A DNA stretch of 6,710 nucleotides from CAYTOJ01 sp964439415 (GTDB lineage Bacteria > Pseudomonadota > Alphaproteobacteria > Rickettsiales > CAZAGG01): positions 1-6,710 of the forward strand of contig CAYTOJ010000103.1 of the NCBI GenBank assembly GCA_964439415.1. Reading direction: 5' to 3'. This document shows, piece after piece, positions 1 to 5,497 of this stretch (the stretch's first letter is position 1; each line of letters begins with the position of its first letter). Both the position numbers and the translations under genes were made by a program. Below the pieces are notes generated by a model. That model had not been told where the DNA came from. It did not search any database and saw only the letters and a program-made list of their open reading frames with translations.

Positions 1-312
1 GCGGCCTTTGACCACCCTGCTTCCAGCCAGCTTATCAGCATTCATCTATTGCAGTGCTACCGTGAAAGCATTTGTGCGGGGGTCGTACTTGAGATTATCA
101 ATAGCCACTTCTATCGGCTCACCGCTTAAAAACAGCTTATCCTGATTTACGCCCGTTATTACAGCTTTATATTTTCCACTCCCCTGCTGCGCTGTTATTG
201 CCGCCGCTATTTTCTCCTCGGCCGCTTTACGGGTTATCTCGAAAACTTCCGCTGCCTGGAGCGGCATCGGCAGCACGCATAAAATAAATAATATAAATAG
301 AGGTTTACTCAC
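1..312 (-). pseudogene. flgA: FlgA, flagellar P-ring assembly chaperone: N-terminal part, interrupted by in-frame TAG, runs off left edge
   Basis: The open frame runs from a GTG (312-310) to TAG (48-46) and gives 88 residues. It begins with a hydrophobic signal peptide (residues 4-21, probable cleavage after LQAA), as expected for a periplasmic chaperone that helps FlgI assemble the P ring. The segment around residues 64-86 (IEVAIDNLKYDPRTNAFTVAL) fits the beta-rich N-terminal FlgA region before the SAF domain. The frame reopens directly after the stop (MNADKLAGSRVVKGR) and ends in a GR that resembles the 'sGR-x-E/D-x-v-x-VPVL' stretch of alphaproteobacterial FlgA. I therefore infer that a longer gene was broken by a nonsense codon, perhaps CAG to TAG. 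Its start lies 3 nt after the flgG stop, with AAAAGG as ribosome binding site inside the flgG tail, so the two genes are cotranscribed. A sequencing error or stop readthrough would also explain the TAG. The family call rests mainly on position and pattern. Confidence 0.65.
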
Positions 313-315
313 GGA

Positions 316-1104
316 TTACCTTTTGGAGTTATTGGCGGTTTGCAGCATTTCATCGCTGGCGGTGATTACTTTGGAGTTCATCTCATACGCCCTTTGTGCC
401 GCTATCAGGCTGGTAATCTCATCCACTGCGTCAACGTTGGAAGCTTCGATAAACCCCTGCTTGATGGAGCCGAAGCCCTCCACCCCTGCCACACCCTGGA
501 TTGGCTGGCCAGAGGCGGCAGTCTCGAAAAACAGGTTGTCGCCCCTGGCTTCCAGCCCGGCTTCATTAATAAACCGTACCAGTTGCATCTGGCCTAATAG
601 CTGCGGCTGCACCTCACCTTGGGTTTTCACCTGTACATCGCCGTTATTGTTGATGCTTATCTCTATCGCATCCTGCGGTATTGTAATTGCGGGATTCACC
701 GTATAACCATCCGATGTGACAATAACACCTTCAGGACTTAGCTGGAACGAGCCGGAGCGGCTATAGCCAACGCTTCCGTCAGGCATCTGTATCTCGAAAT
801 AGCCCTTACCGCTCACCGCCATATCAAGCGGGTTTTCAGTATGAATCAGATTCCCCTGCGAGCCGCTACGGTAAATAGCCGCCGTTTTTACGCCAAGCCC
901 AAGCTGCATTCCAGTTGGAACTACTGTGCCTGTATCGGAGGAATTAGAACCCACGCGGCTGGTCTGCTGGTATAAAAGGTCATGGAATTCCGCCCGCTCC
1001 CGCTTAAAGGCAGTGGTGTTCATGTTGGCGATATTGTGTGATATAACCTCAACATTCAACTGTTGAGCCATCATTCCGGAAGCCGCTGTCTGTAACGCTC
1101 TCAT
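316..1104 (-). CDS. flgG: FlgG, flagellar basal-body distal rod protein
   Basis: This gene encodes a full-length 262-residue distal rod protein. The N terminus carries the rod/hook/filament-family helix, with the hallmark NIAN-x-NTTAFKR at about residues 24-35. The middle (about 95-140) has the FlgG/FlgF-type beta domain (GYFEIQMPDGS, YSRSGSFQLSPEG, SDGYTV). The C terminus has the second conserved helix, GFIEASNVDAVDEITSLI then AQRAYEMNSKVI, which packs with the N-terminal helix in the assembled rod. The length equals that usual for FlgG, and FlgF is usually shorter and more divergent. FlgG is exported by the flagellar type III system and forms the distal part of the rod through the P and L rings. 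The ATG at 1104 has TAGGA at 1111-1115 with a 6-nt spacing. A sigma-54-type promoter lies just upstream and flgA follows after 3 nt. No flgF precedes it here, since the upstream gene is divergent hisE. Confidence 0.96.
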   Translation of the reverse strand: MRALQTAASGMMAQQLNVEVISHNIANMNTTAFKRERAEFHDLLYQQTSRVGSNSSDTGTVVPTGMQLGLGVKTAAIYRSGSQGNLIHTENPLDMAVSGKGYFEIQMPDGSVGYSRSGSFQLSPEGVIVTSDGYTVNPAITIPQDAIEISINNNGDVQVKTQGEVQPQLLGQMQLVRFINEAGLEARGDNLFFETAASGQPIQGVAGVEGFGSIKQGFIEASNVDAVDEITSLIAAQRAYEMNSKVITASDEMLQTANNSKR

Positions 1105-1133
1105 GCTATTTCCTATTACTGTGAGGAAGGATA

Positions 1134-1149
1134 AGCAATTTTCATGCCA
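1134..1149 (-). promoter_or_regulatory. Sigma-54 (RpoN) promoter for flgG-flgA
   Basis: On the minus strand the bases read TGGCATG-AAAA-TTGCT. The RpoN consensus is TGGCACG-N4-TTGCW, so only one base of the -24 block differs and the GG/GC spacing is exact. The predicted start of transcription, about 12 nt below the GC, falls near 1123. That leaves a ~19-nt leader containing the flgG ribosome binding site. Rod genes in Caulobacter and related alphaproteobacteria are known to be sigma-54 dependent, which agrees with the match. Its -24 half is embedded in a 14-bp perfect palindrome (1146-1159). Confidence 0.72.
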
Positions 1150-1159
1150 TTATAATGGC
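1146..1159. promoter_or_regulatory. 14-bp perfect palindrome in the flgG/hisE divergent intergenic region
   Basis: The sequence GCCATTATAATGGC equals its own reverse complement. It overlaps the -24 element of the flgG sigma-54 promoter and presents TATAAT on both strands. It could be an operator for a dimeric regulator or merely a coincidental symmetric -10-like box. No good -35 element is placed for either strand. Confidence 0.35.
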
Positions 1160-1195
1160 TGCTTTTCAAGTAGACTGACTTTGGAAAGACAATTC

Positions 1196-1223
1196 TTGAA
1201 GTACAAAGTGTAATTAGTATAAG
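1196..1223 (+). promoter_or_regulatory. Candidate weak sigma-70-type promoter for hisE
   Basis: TTGAAG (1196-1201) and TATAAG (1218-1223) are separated by 16 nt. Each keeps four or five consensus positions. Transcription would begin almost at the hisE ATG (1230), giving a leaderless or near-leaderless message. This would fit the absence of a ribosome binding site before hisE. Both boxes are imperfect, so the call is tentative. Confidence 0.25.
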
Positions 1224-1229
1224 TGCCGT

Positions 1230-1514
1230 ATGGATTTTATAGAAGAACTTGAAGAGATTATCAGAACCCGCCGGGCTGCATCCCCGGAGGATTCCTATGT
1301 TGCGCGGATTTTTGAGCAGGGGTTGCTGCGGATAGCCCAGAAAGTGGGGGAGGAAGGGGTTGAACTGGCACTTGCCGCAACCACTGATGATAAGGGGAAA
1401 ATAAAGTCGGAAGCTGCTGATTTATTATTTCACATGCTGTTATTATTAGCATGGCACGATATTTCATTTGCAGAAATCATCGAGGAGTTGCAAAAAAGAA
1501 CTAAAGCTAAATAA
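1230..1514 (+). CDS. hisE: HisE, phosphoribosyl-ATP pyrophosphatase
   Basis: The 94-residue protein belongs to the all-alpha MazG/HisE pyrophosphohydrolase group. It shows the metal-binding motif KVGEEGVELALAA (38-50, where EE-x-x-E chelates magnesium) and the second acidic motif ExAD at 61-64 followed by LLFHMLLLL. HisE hydrolyses phosphoribosyl-ATP to phosphoribosyl-AMP and pyrophosphate, the second step of histidine synthesis in the cytoplasm. The length is typical of stand-alone HisE, with no HisI fusion. No Shine-Dalgarno sequence precedes the ATG. It heads a plus-strand cluster, and the next gene starts 19 nt after its TAA. No other his gene is visible in the window, so it either lies at the edge of a dispersed pathway or serves alone. 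A small MazG-like house-cleaning enzyme is the alternative, but the motif set favours HisE. Confidence 0.9.
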   Translation: MDFIEELEEIIRTRRAASPEDSYVARIFEQGLLRIAQKVGEEGVELALAATTDDKGKIKSEAADLLFHMLLLLAWHDISFAEIIEELQKRTKAK

Positions 1515-1533
1515 AACTAAAACAGGGGGCTTT

Positions 1534-2004
1534 ATGTTATCATCTATCTATTCTTTCAGAGTTAAACTGCTGGAGGATAAAAAAACTTTCCGTGATCTGG
1601 AAATTTCCGGGGATTCATCGCTGGAGAAACTCGCTTCCGCAATCTGTGATGCCTTTGACTTTGATTTTGACCATGCCTTTGGTTTCTACAGTAATTGCTC
1701 CGCCCGTGATTTTTATGATTCCGAACACCGCTATGAACTGTTCGTGGATGAAGGTCTGGAAACCGAACCCGGCACTAAAGGCGTGCAAGGCACGAAAATT
1801 TCTTCCGTATTCAAGCAAACCGGGCAGAAGTATCTGTATCTCTTTGATTATGGGGATGACTGGATGTTTGAAGTGGAATTCACCGCTATGTCTAAGGCCG
1901 AAGCTTCGGTTAAATACCCAAGGGTGGTGAAAAAGGCGGGTGAGGCTCCTGTGCAATATCCTGATTACGATGCAGACGATGAATACGCTGAGGAGCGTGC
2001 TTGA
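1534..2004 (+). CDS. Plasmid pRiA4b ORF-3-like family protein
   Basis: This 156-residue cytoplasmic protein matches the pRiA4b ORF-3 family (PF07929), whose molecular role is unknown. It opens with the strand IYSFRVKLLEDKKTFRDLEI (5-24), as in the family's 'Y-F-V-L-...-WR-i-v' start. SLEKLASAICDAFDFDFDHAFGF (29-51) corresponds to the 'tL-eLH-iIq-amgW...H-l--F' segment. The hallmark is FDYGDDWMFEVEF (104-116), and it ends with YPRVVKKAGEAPVQYPDYD (128-146). The typical WR and PPED motifs are altered, so it is a divergent member. I chose the ATG at 1534 because AGGGGG lies 4-5 nt before it and an upstream extension would overlap hisE. The very acidic C terminus ends in a TGA that overlaps the start of the HIT gene. 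The family often sits on plasmids and mobile segments, which makes its place between two housekeeping genes unusual. Confidence 0.8.
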   Translation: MLSSIYSFRVKLLEDKKTFRDLEISGDSSLEKLASAICDAFDFDFDHAFGFYSNCSARDFYDSEHRYELFVDEGLETEPGTKGVQGTKISSVFKQTGQKYLYLFDYGDDWMFEVEFTAMSKAEASVKYPRVVKKAGEAPVQYPDYDADDEYAEERA

Positions 2005-2369
2005 GGCAGTTTGACCCGGATAACATATTCGTCCGCATAATCCGTGGGGAGGTTCCATCTGCGAAGGTGTACGAGGATGAACACGTATACGCCTTTAACG
2101 ATATTGAGCCAGCCGCCCCCGTGCATGTTCTGGTAGTGCCTAAGGGCGAATATGTATCCTTCGATGATTTTGTTAAACAAGCCCCGGCGGAGAAAGTGGC
2201 GGCGTTTTTTGTATCAGTGCGCAAGGTGGCGGAGCAGTTGGGTCTATCCGAATCCGGATACCGGCTAATCACCAACCACGGGCGGGACGCCGCACAAACA
2301 GTTTTCCATTTCCACCTGCATATACTTGGTGGCCGCCCTATGGGGGCGCTGCTTGCCTCTAATTTCTGA
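2001..2369 (+). CDS. HIT-family (HinT-like) histidine triad purine-nucleotide hydrolase
   Basis: The 122-residue protein has the complete histidine triad H103-F-H105-L-H107-I-L followed by GGRPMG. The upstream GYRLITNHGRDAAQTVFH is typical of the HinT/PKCI branch, as is the N-terminal IFVRIIRGEVPSAKVYEDE (9-27) and PAAPVHVLVVPK (37-48). HinT enzymes hydrolyse AMP-lysine and other purine phosphoramidates, with the middle or last triad histidine as nucleophile. The start is TTG at 2001, embedded in TTGA with the TGA stop of the preceding gene (4-nt overlap). GAGGAG at 1990-1995 lies 5 nt before it, so translational coupling is likely. The TTG is favoured because the next in-frame ATG comes far too late. 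Nearby hisE suggests a cotranscribed nucleotide-handling cluster, which is my inference from spacing. Confidence 0.93.
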   Translation: MRQFDPDNIFVRIIRGEVPSAKVYEDEHVYAFNDIEPAAPVHVLVVPKGEYVSFDDFVKQAPAEKVAAFFVSVRKVAEQLGLSESGYRLITNHGRDAAQTVFHFHLHILGGRPMGALLASNF

Positions 2370-2417
2370 CTTCAGGATTCAGGTTGCCATTACTATGTAA
2401 ATCCCTACAACGATTCC

Positions 2418-4007
2418 ATGCTGCTTGAAATTAAGGATCTATCGGTAAGTTTTGGTGAGGTTCTGGCGGTGCGGGGTTTGAATTTGACCGCTGCTGCGGG
2501 GGAGATTACCGCAGTAATTGGGGAGAGCGGATCAGGCAAATCAGTCACGGCGTTATCAGTATTAAAGTTATTAGCGCCCAGCGCTGAAGTCAGCGGTGTT
2601 ATCAGTTACCGGGATCATGCCAATCTGCTTAATTCCAGCAATCAGGAAATGCGCGGCATCAGGGGCAAGCGCATCGCCATGATTTTTCAGGAGCCGATGA
2701 CCTCCCTCAACCCTCTGCACACCATATATAAACAGGTGGCGGAGGTTTTGCGCATCCATCAACCTGGTTTAACTGAGGTGGAGATAGAGAGTGCTTGCAA
2801 GCAGTTGCTGGAGGATGTGAAGTTGTCATATCTGAAAGACAGACTGCGCACTACTTATCCGCATCAGTTATCCGGCGGTGAGCGGCAAAGGGTGATGATA
2901 GCGATGGCACTGGCCAACCGGCCTGAACTGCTCATTGCCGATGAGCCTACAACCGCCCTGGATGTTACCGTGCAGGCGGATATTATAAAACTGCTGGAGG
3001 ATTTGAAACAATCCCACGGTCTGGCTATTTTATTTATCAGTCATGATCTTAATCTGGTAAAACGCATAGCCGATAAAATTTATGTGATGAAAAACGGTGT
3101 GGCGGTGGAATCAGGCCGTCCGGATGAGATATTTCATAAGCCCAGTCATGAATACACCATAAAGCTTATAAACTCTGAACCAAGTGGCGCGCCGGAGCCG
3201 TTTGACCGGAAAGCATCACCCGTTTTAGAGGCTTCTAATATAAGTGTACGTTACCCCATAAAATCCGGCCTTTTCAAAAAAGTGACGGGCTATAATGAAG
3301 TCCTGAGCAATATCAGCCTGGAACTGCGGCCAGGGGAATCCCTTGGTATAGTGGGCGAGAGCGGCAGTGGCAAAAGCACACTGGCCTATGCCATTTTGGG
3401 GTTAGTGCAGGCTTTTGGGAGCGTGGAGATTATGAACGCTCAAAAAGAAATGGTGAATATAAAGCAGAAAGGTCTGGTTCCAAAACATCACCGCCGGATT
3501 ATCCAGATGGTTTTCCAGGATCCATACGGCAGCTTAAGCCCGCGCATGAGCATAATGGAGATAGTGGAAGAAGGCTTAAGAGTTCACACAAAACTACCCA
3601 GACTACAGCGGCAGCAACTGGTGCAGCAGGCTTTGCAGGAAGTAGGACTGGCGGAGAATACCGCCATGCGATACCCGCATGAACTTTCCGGCGGGCAGCG
3701 CCAGCGCGTAGCAATAGCAAGGGCGATAATACTGAAACCCGATATACTGATTCTGGATGAGCCGACTTCAGCACTGGATATATCAACCCAGTGCCAGGTG
3801 ATAGATTTGCTTAAGTCATTGCAGGCCAGTCATAACCTGGCTTATTTGTTTATCAGTCATGATTTGCGGGTCATTAAAGCTCTGTGCCATAGGGTTATGG
3901 TACTGAGGAAAGGGAGTTTAGTAGAGCAGGGCGAGGCTGCCCGGATTTTCACAAATCCCCAGGCGGATTACACCAGGGACTTGCTTAAGTCAGCGTATAT
4001 GGTGTAA
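2418..4007 (+). CDS. Peptide-type ABC transporter, fused double ATP-binding subunit (YejF-like)
   Basis: The 529 residues hold two complete ATPase cassettes. The first has Walker A GESGSGKS (35-42), Q-loop Q91 in FQEPMTSLNP, signature LSGGE (151-155), Walker B LLIADE (171-176) and switch H209. The second has Walker A GESGSGKS (313-320), Q367 in FQDPYGSLSPR, LSGGQ (423-427), Walker B ILILDE (443-448) and H481. All catalytic residues are present. The halves resemble DppD and DppF of the oligopeptide/nickel importer family, fused as in E. coli YejF (also 529 residues) and GsiA. They would energise import of peptides or peptide-like compounds across the inner membrane. The linker is near residues 252-270. 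No permease or solute-binding gene adjoins, so the partners must be elsewhere. The start follows the HIT gene by 48 nt without an evident ribosome binding site. YejF is favoured by length, but the substrate cannot be read from the sequence. Confidence 0.93.
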   Translation: MLLEIKDLSVSFGEVLAVRGLNLTAAAGEITAVIGESGSGKSVTALSVLKLLAPSAEVSGVISYRDHANLLNSSNQEMRGIRGKRIAMIFQEPMTSLNPLHTIYKQVAEVLRIHQPGLTEVEIESACKQLLEDVKLSYLKDRLRTTYPHQLSGGERQRVMIAMALANRPELLIADEPTTALDVTVQADIIKLLEDLKQSHGLAILFISHDLNLVKRIADKIYVMKNGVAVESGRPDEIFHKPSHEYTIKLINSEPSGAPEPFDRKASPVLEASNISVRYPIKSGLFKKVTGYNEVLSNISLELRPGESLGIVGESGSGKSTLAYAILGLVQAFGSVEIMNAQKEMVNIKQKGLVPKHHRRIIQMVFQDPYGSLSPRMSIMEIVEEGLRVHTKLPRLQRQQLVQQALQEVGLAENTAMRYPHELSGGQRQRVAIARAIILKPDILILDEPTSALDISTQCQVIDLLKSLQASHNLAYLFISHDLRVIKALCHRVMVLRKGSLVEQGEAARIFTNPQADYTRDLLKSAYMV

Positions 4008-4019
4008 GCGTTGTCGAGT

Positions 4020-4036
4020 TAACTCATCTTGAGTTA
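4020..4036 (+). terminator. Weak hairpin after the ABC transporter gene
   Basis: TAACTCA and TGAGTTA (7 bp) flank a 3-nt loop 13 nt after the stop codon at 4005-4007. It is AT-rich and no run of T follows, so it is at best a weak terminator or an RNA 3'-end stabiliser. Confidence 0.25.
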
Positions 4037-4060
4037 TGGATAAAAAGATTCTGAAGTTTT

Positions 4061-4233
4061 TGTAATTCTTTCACTCTCCCCTCGGGGGAGAGTCGCAGAG
4101 AGCAAGCCTCACAGAGGCATAGCTCGATGCGGTGAGGGGGTTTTCTATAGAGAGCATTCCCCCTCACCCAATCGGCTACGGCTTACAGCCTTGCCTCTTG
4201 GACTCTCCCCAGAGGGGAGAATGAAGCATTACA
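4061..4233. repeat. ~173-bp imperfect foldback (palindromic) intergenic repeat, possible MITE
   Basis: The left arm (4061-4140) and the reverse complement of the right arm (4159-4233) match over nearly their whole length with a few small gaps, starting at TGTAAT / ATTACA. Three hairpins are nested inside: ACTCTCCCC/GGGGAGAGT around TCG (4073-4093), the central 10-bp GGTGAGGGGG/CCCCCTCACC with an 18-nt loop (4131-4168), and TCTCCCC/GGGGAGA around AGA (4204-4220). No coding frame is convincing inside it. Such CTCTCCCC/GGTGAGGGG palindromes recur between genes in many proteobacterial genomes. It fills most of the 284-nt gap between the ABC gene and kdsB and may also end transcription in either direction. 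Confidence 0.8.
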
Positions 4234-4291
4234 GCCACTTACAGAGCCATTATTCATAATTGACGTTATTTCCGTAATTATAAATAAAAAC

Positions 4292-5002
4292 ATGACAATT
4301 ATAATCATTCCTGCGCGTTTGGCGGCGGTAAGGCTACCTGAGAAACCTCTGGCGGATATTAACGGCAAGCCCATGATTTTGCGGGTATGGGAACGGGCTA
4401 TGGCAAGCAAGGTGGGGGAGGTTGTAGTTGCCTGCGACTCTGACAAAATAGCCTCCGTTATAACCGCAGCCGGGGGCAAGGCAGTGATTACTCACCCTGA
4501 TATTCCATCCGGCTCTGACCGTGTGAAAGCGGCGCTGGATATATTTGATCCCAGCCGGAATCACGATATGGTGATAAATCTTCAGGGCGATATGCCGGAT
4601 GTGTCGCCGGATGCATTGCACGCAAGTCTGGAAGCTGCGAAAAGTGCAGATATTGGAACATGCGCCTACAGAATAGAGCACGAAGAAGAGAGAGATAACC
4701 CCAATTTCGTGAAAGTGGCATTCGCGGCAGGTGGCAGGGCTTTGTATTTTTCCCGCTCACGCATACCGCATGGTGAAGGTGAACTATATTGCCATATCGG
4801 TGTTTATTGCTTTAAGCGCGCAAGCTTGGATTCATTCGTGAAGCTCCCACCCAGTACTTTGGAAAAGCGGGAACGGCTGGAGCAACTGCGCGCAATGGAA
4901 AGCGGCATGAGCATAAATGTTGGCATTATTTCATCCGCGCCAATCAGCGTGGACACGCCTGACGACCTCGCCGCCGCAAGAAGCCGTATTATACGTGATT
5001 GA
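4292..5002 (+). CDS. kdsB: KdsB, 3-deoxy-manno-octulosonate cytidylyltransferase (CMP-KDO synthetase)
   Basis: This cytoplasmic enzyme transfers CMP from CTP to KDO, the activation step needed before KDO is added to lipid A. The 236 residues carry the nucleotidyltransferase signature IIIPARLAAVRLPEKPLADI (3-22), the family motif SGSDRV (73-78), and NLQGDMP (96-102), where D100 should bind magnesium. Further marks are ALYFSRSRIPH (150-160), HIGVYCF (168-174), LEKRERLEQLRAM (190-202) and VDTPDDL (220-226), which holds the second metal ligand D221. E. coli KdsB has QGDEP; the M here is a tolerated change in alphaproteobacterial-type sequences as far as I recall. The ATG at 4292 places the motif at the normal distance from the N terminus. 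The leader is AT-rich without a Shine-Dalgarno sequence. The gene is flanked on both sides by repeats and is probably transcribed alone. Confidence 0.95.
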   Translation: MTIIIIPARLAAVRLPEKPLADINGKPMILRVWERAMASKVGEVVVACDSDKIASVITAAGGKAVITHPDIPSGSDRVKAALDIFDPSRNHDMVINLQGDMPDVSPDALHASLEAAKSADIGTCAYRIEHEEERDNPNFVKVAFAAGGRALYFSRSRIPHGEGELYCHIGVYCFKRASLDSFVKLPPSTLEKRERLEQLRAMESGMSINVGIISSAPISVDTPDDLAAARSRIIRD

Positions 5003-5005
5003 AAC

Positions 5006-5224
5006 TCAGGCTGATATGGGTACTATCCAGGTATATAAATGATACCTATTGGAGGGGTTTTTATGCACGTTAGATTCGCCGATGTGGACGATAATTTTAT
5101 TGCTCCACCCATCATCACGAAGCAGAACTGCCTTGATCCGATCCGCAACTCGTTTGTCTCGCACCGTTTTACGCTGCAATAAAAGTCCGCTTCTTTCCGG
5201 CTCCGGTAATATACCTATCGCACT
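5006..5224 (-). pseudogene. IS630-family transposase remnant (N-terminal helix-turn-helix part)
   Basis: The minus-strand frame is open from 5224 to a TGA at 5008-5006 (72 codons) and reads LPEPERSGLLLQRKTVRDKR then VADRIKAVLLRDDGWSNK. This fits the conserved N-terminal helix-turn-helix region of IS630-type transposases ('ER--L------D-R--DRIKA-LL-d-GWS---IA--L-i---TV'). After WSNK the text runs IIVHIGESNVHKN, which looks like the recognition helix with a few residues lost, and then becomes unrelated. No good start codon exists: the frame is closed at 5227-5225 by a stop inside the adjoining hairpin. The catalytic DDE domain is absent from the window, so this is a decayed fragment. The family call is by recognition of the motif only. 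Confidence 0.6.
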
Positions 5225-5250
5225 TCAAGAGTGCGGCAGGTATATTTTTT
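5208..5250 (+). terminator. Stem-loop with T-run: terminator-like, also resembles a mini inverted-repeat element
   Basis: AATATACCT (5208-5216) pairs perfectly with AGGTATATT (5238-5246). An inner stem GCACT/AGTGC (5220-5224 / 5230-5234) is separated from it by a 3x3 internal loop. T5245-T5250 form the six-base U tail on the plus strand, so it could terminate transcripts from kdsB. The TATA at both ends, and the reverse-strand reading CACTCTT...CGATAGG...TATA shared with the repeats near 5450, suggest that it may instead be a small transposon relic beside the transposase fragment. Confidence 0.55.
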
Positions 5251-5443
5251 ATATTTTGCGCATGGCCGACCCACCTTCGCTAAAGCTTCGGCGCGCCAAG
5301 CAATCCAAACGAATCCGCGACTATACTGCCCGCTACTTGCCTGCAAAAAATCCGCACTCTTCATTTCGCGAGCAGTTGTATCTCGTGAGACATAAATTTT
5401 CACAAAACACTAAATGATTAATTAGTCGTAAAACGCATAACCT

Positions 5444-5452
5444 TTATCCACA
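5444..5452 (+). promoter_or_regulatory. Perfect DnaA-box match (TTATCCACA)
   Basis: The nonamer equals the E. coli-type high-affinity DnaA box. It overlaps the left foot of the hairpin at 5448-5497. The related repeat copy at 5642-5650 has TCAACCACA instead, so the match is not a conserved property of the repeat. A single box without a cluster or an AT-rich unwinding element does not make an origin. Confidence 0.2.
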
Positions 5453-5497
5453 CTCTTCAAACGATAGGGATATACCCCTATCGTCTCAAGAGTGTGG
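5448..5497. repeat. 50-nt long hairpin (two repeat units head to head)
   Basis: CCACACTCTT (5448-5457) pairs with AAGAGTGTGG (5488-5497), and ACGATAGGG (5461-5469) pairs with CCCTATCGT (5476-5484). A 3x3 internal loop separates the stems and six bases remain at the tip. The right half is also the left terminal repeat of the 5471-5672 element. The left half is a direct repeat (23 of 27 positions) of the element's right end at 5645-5671. Confidence 0.85.

Noticed and set aside
323..706. Plus-strand open frames opposite flgG
   Set aside because: They are shadows of a strongly conserved flagellar gene and have no domain features of their own.
1149..1156. Bidirectional sigma-70 promoters from the TATAAT on both strands
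   Set aside because: No acceptable -35 hexamer at 16-18 nt on either strand. The sigma-54 match explains flgG better.
1468..1533. Upstream in-frame extension of the pRiA4b ORF-3-like gene
   Set aside because: It overlaps hisE out of frame. The ATG at 1534 has a clear AGGGGG ribosome binding site and begins exactly where family similarity begins.
4260..4286. Sigma-70 promoter for kdsB using TTGACG (4260-4265)
   Set aside because: The TATAAA-like box (4279-4284) is only 13 nt away, and properly spaced hexamers do not resemble a -10.
5215..5403. 62-codon minus-strand frame
   Set aside because: It ends inside the hairpin, has no ribosome binding site or motif, and most likely reflects repeat DNA.
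5049..5417. 122-codon plus-strand frame in the kdsB-lpxC gap
   Set aside because: It crosses the transposase remnant antisense and the hairpin at 5208-5246, has no recognisable domain, and its composition looks random.
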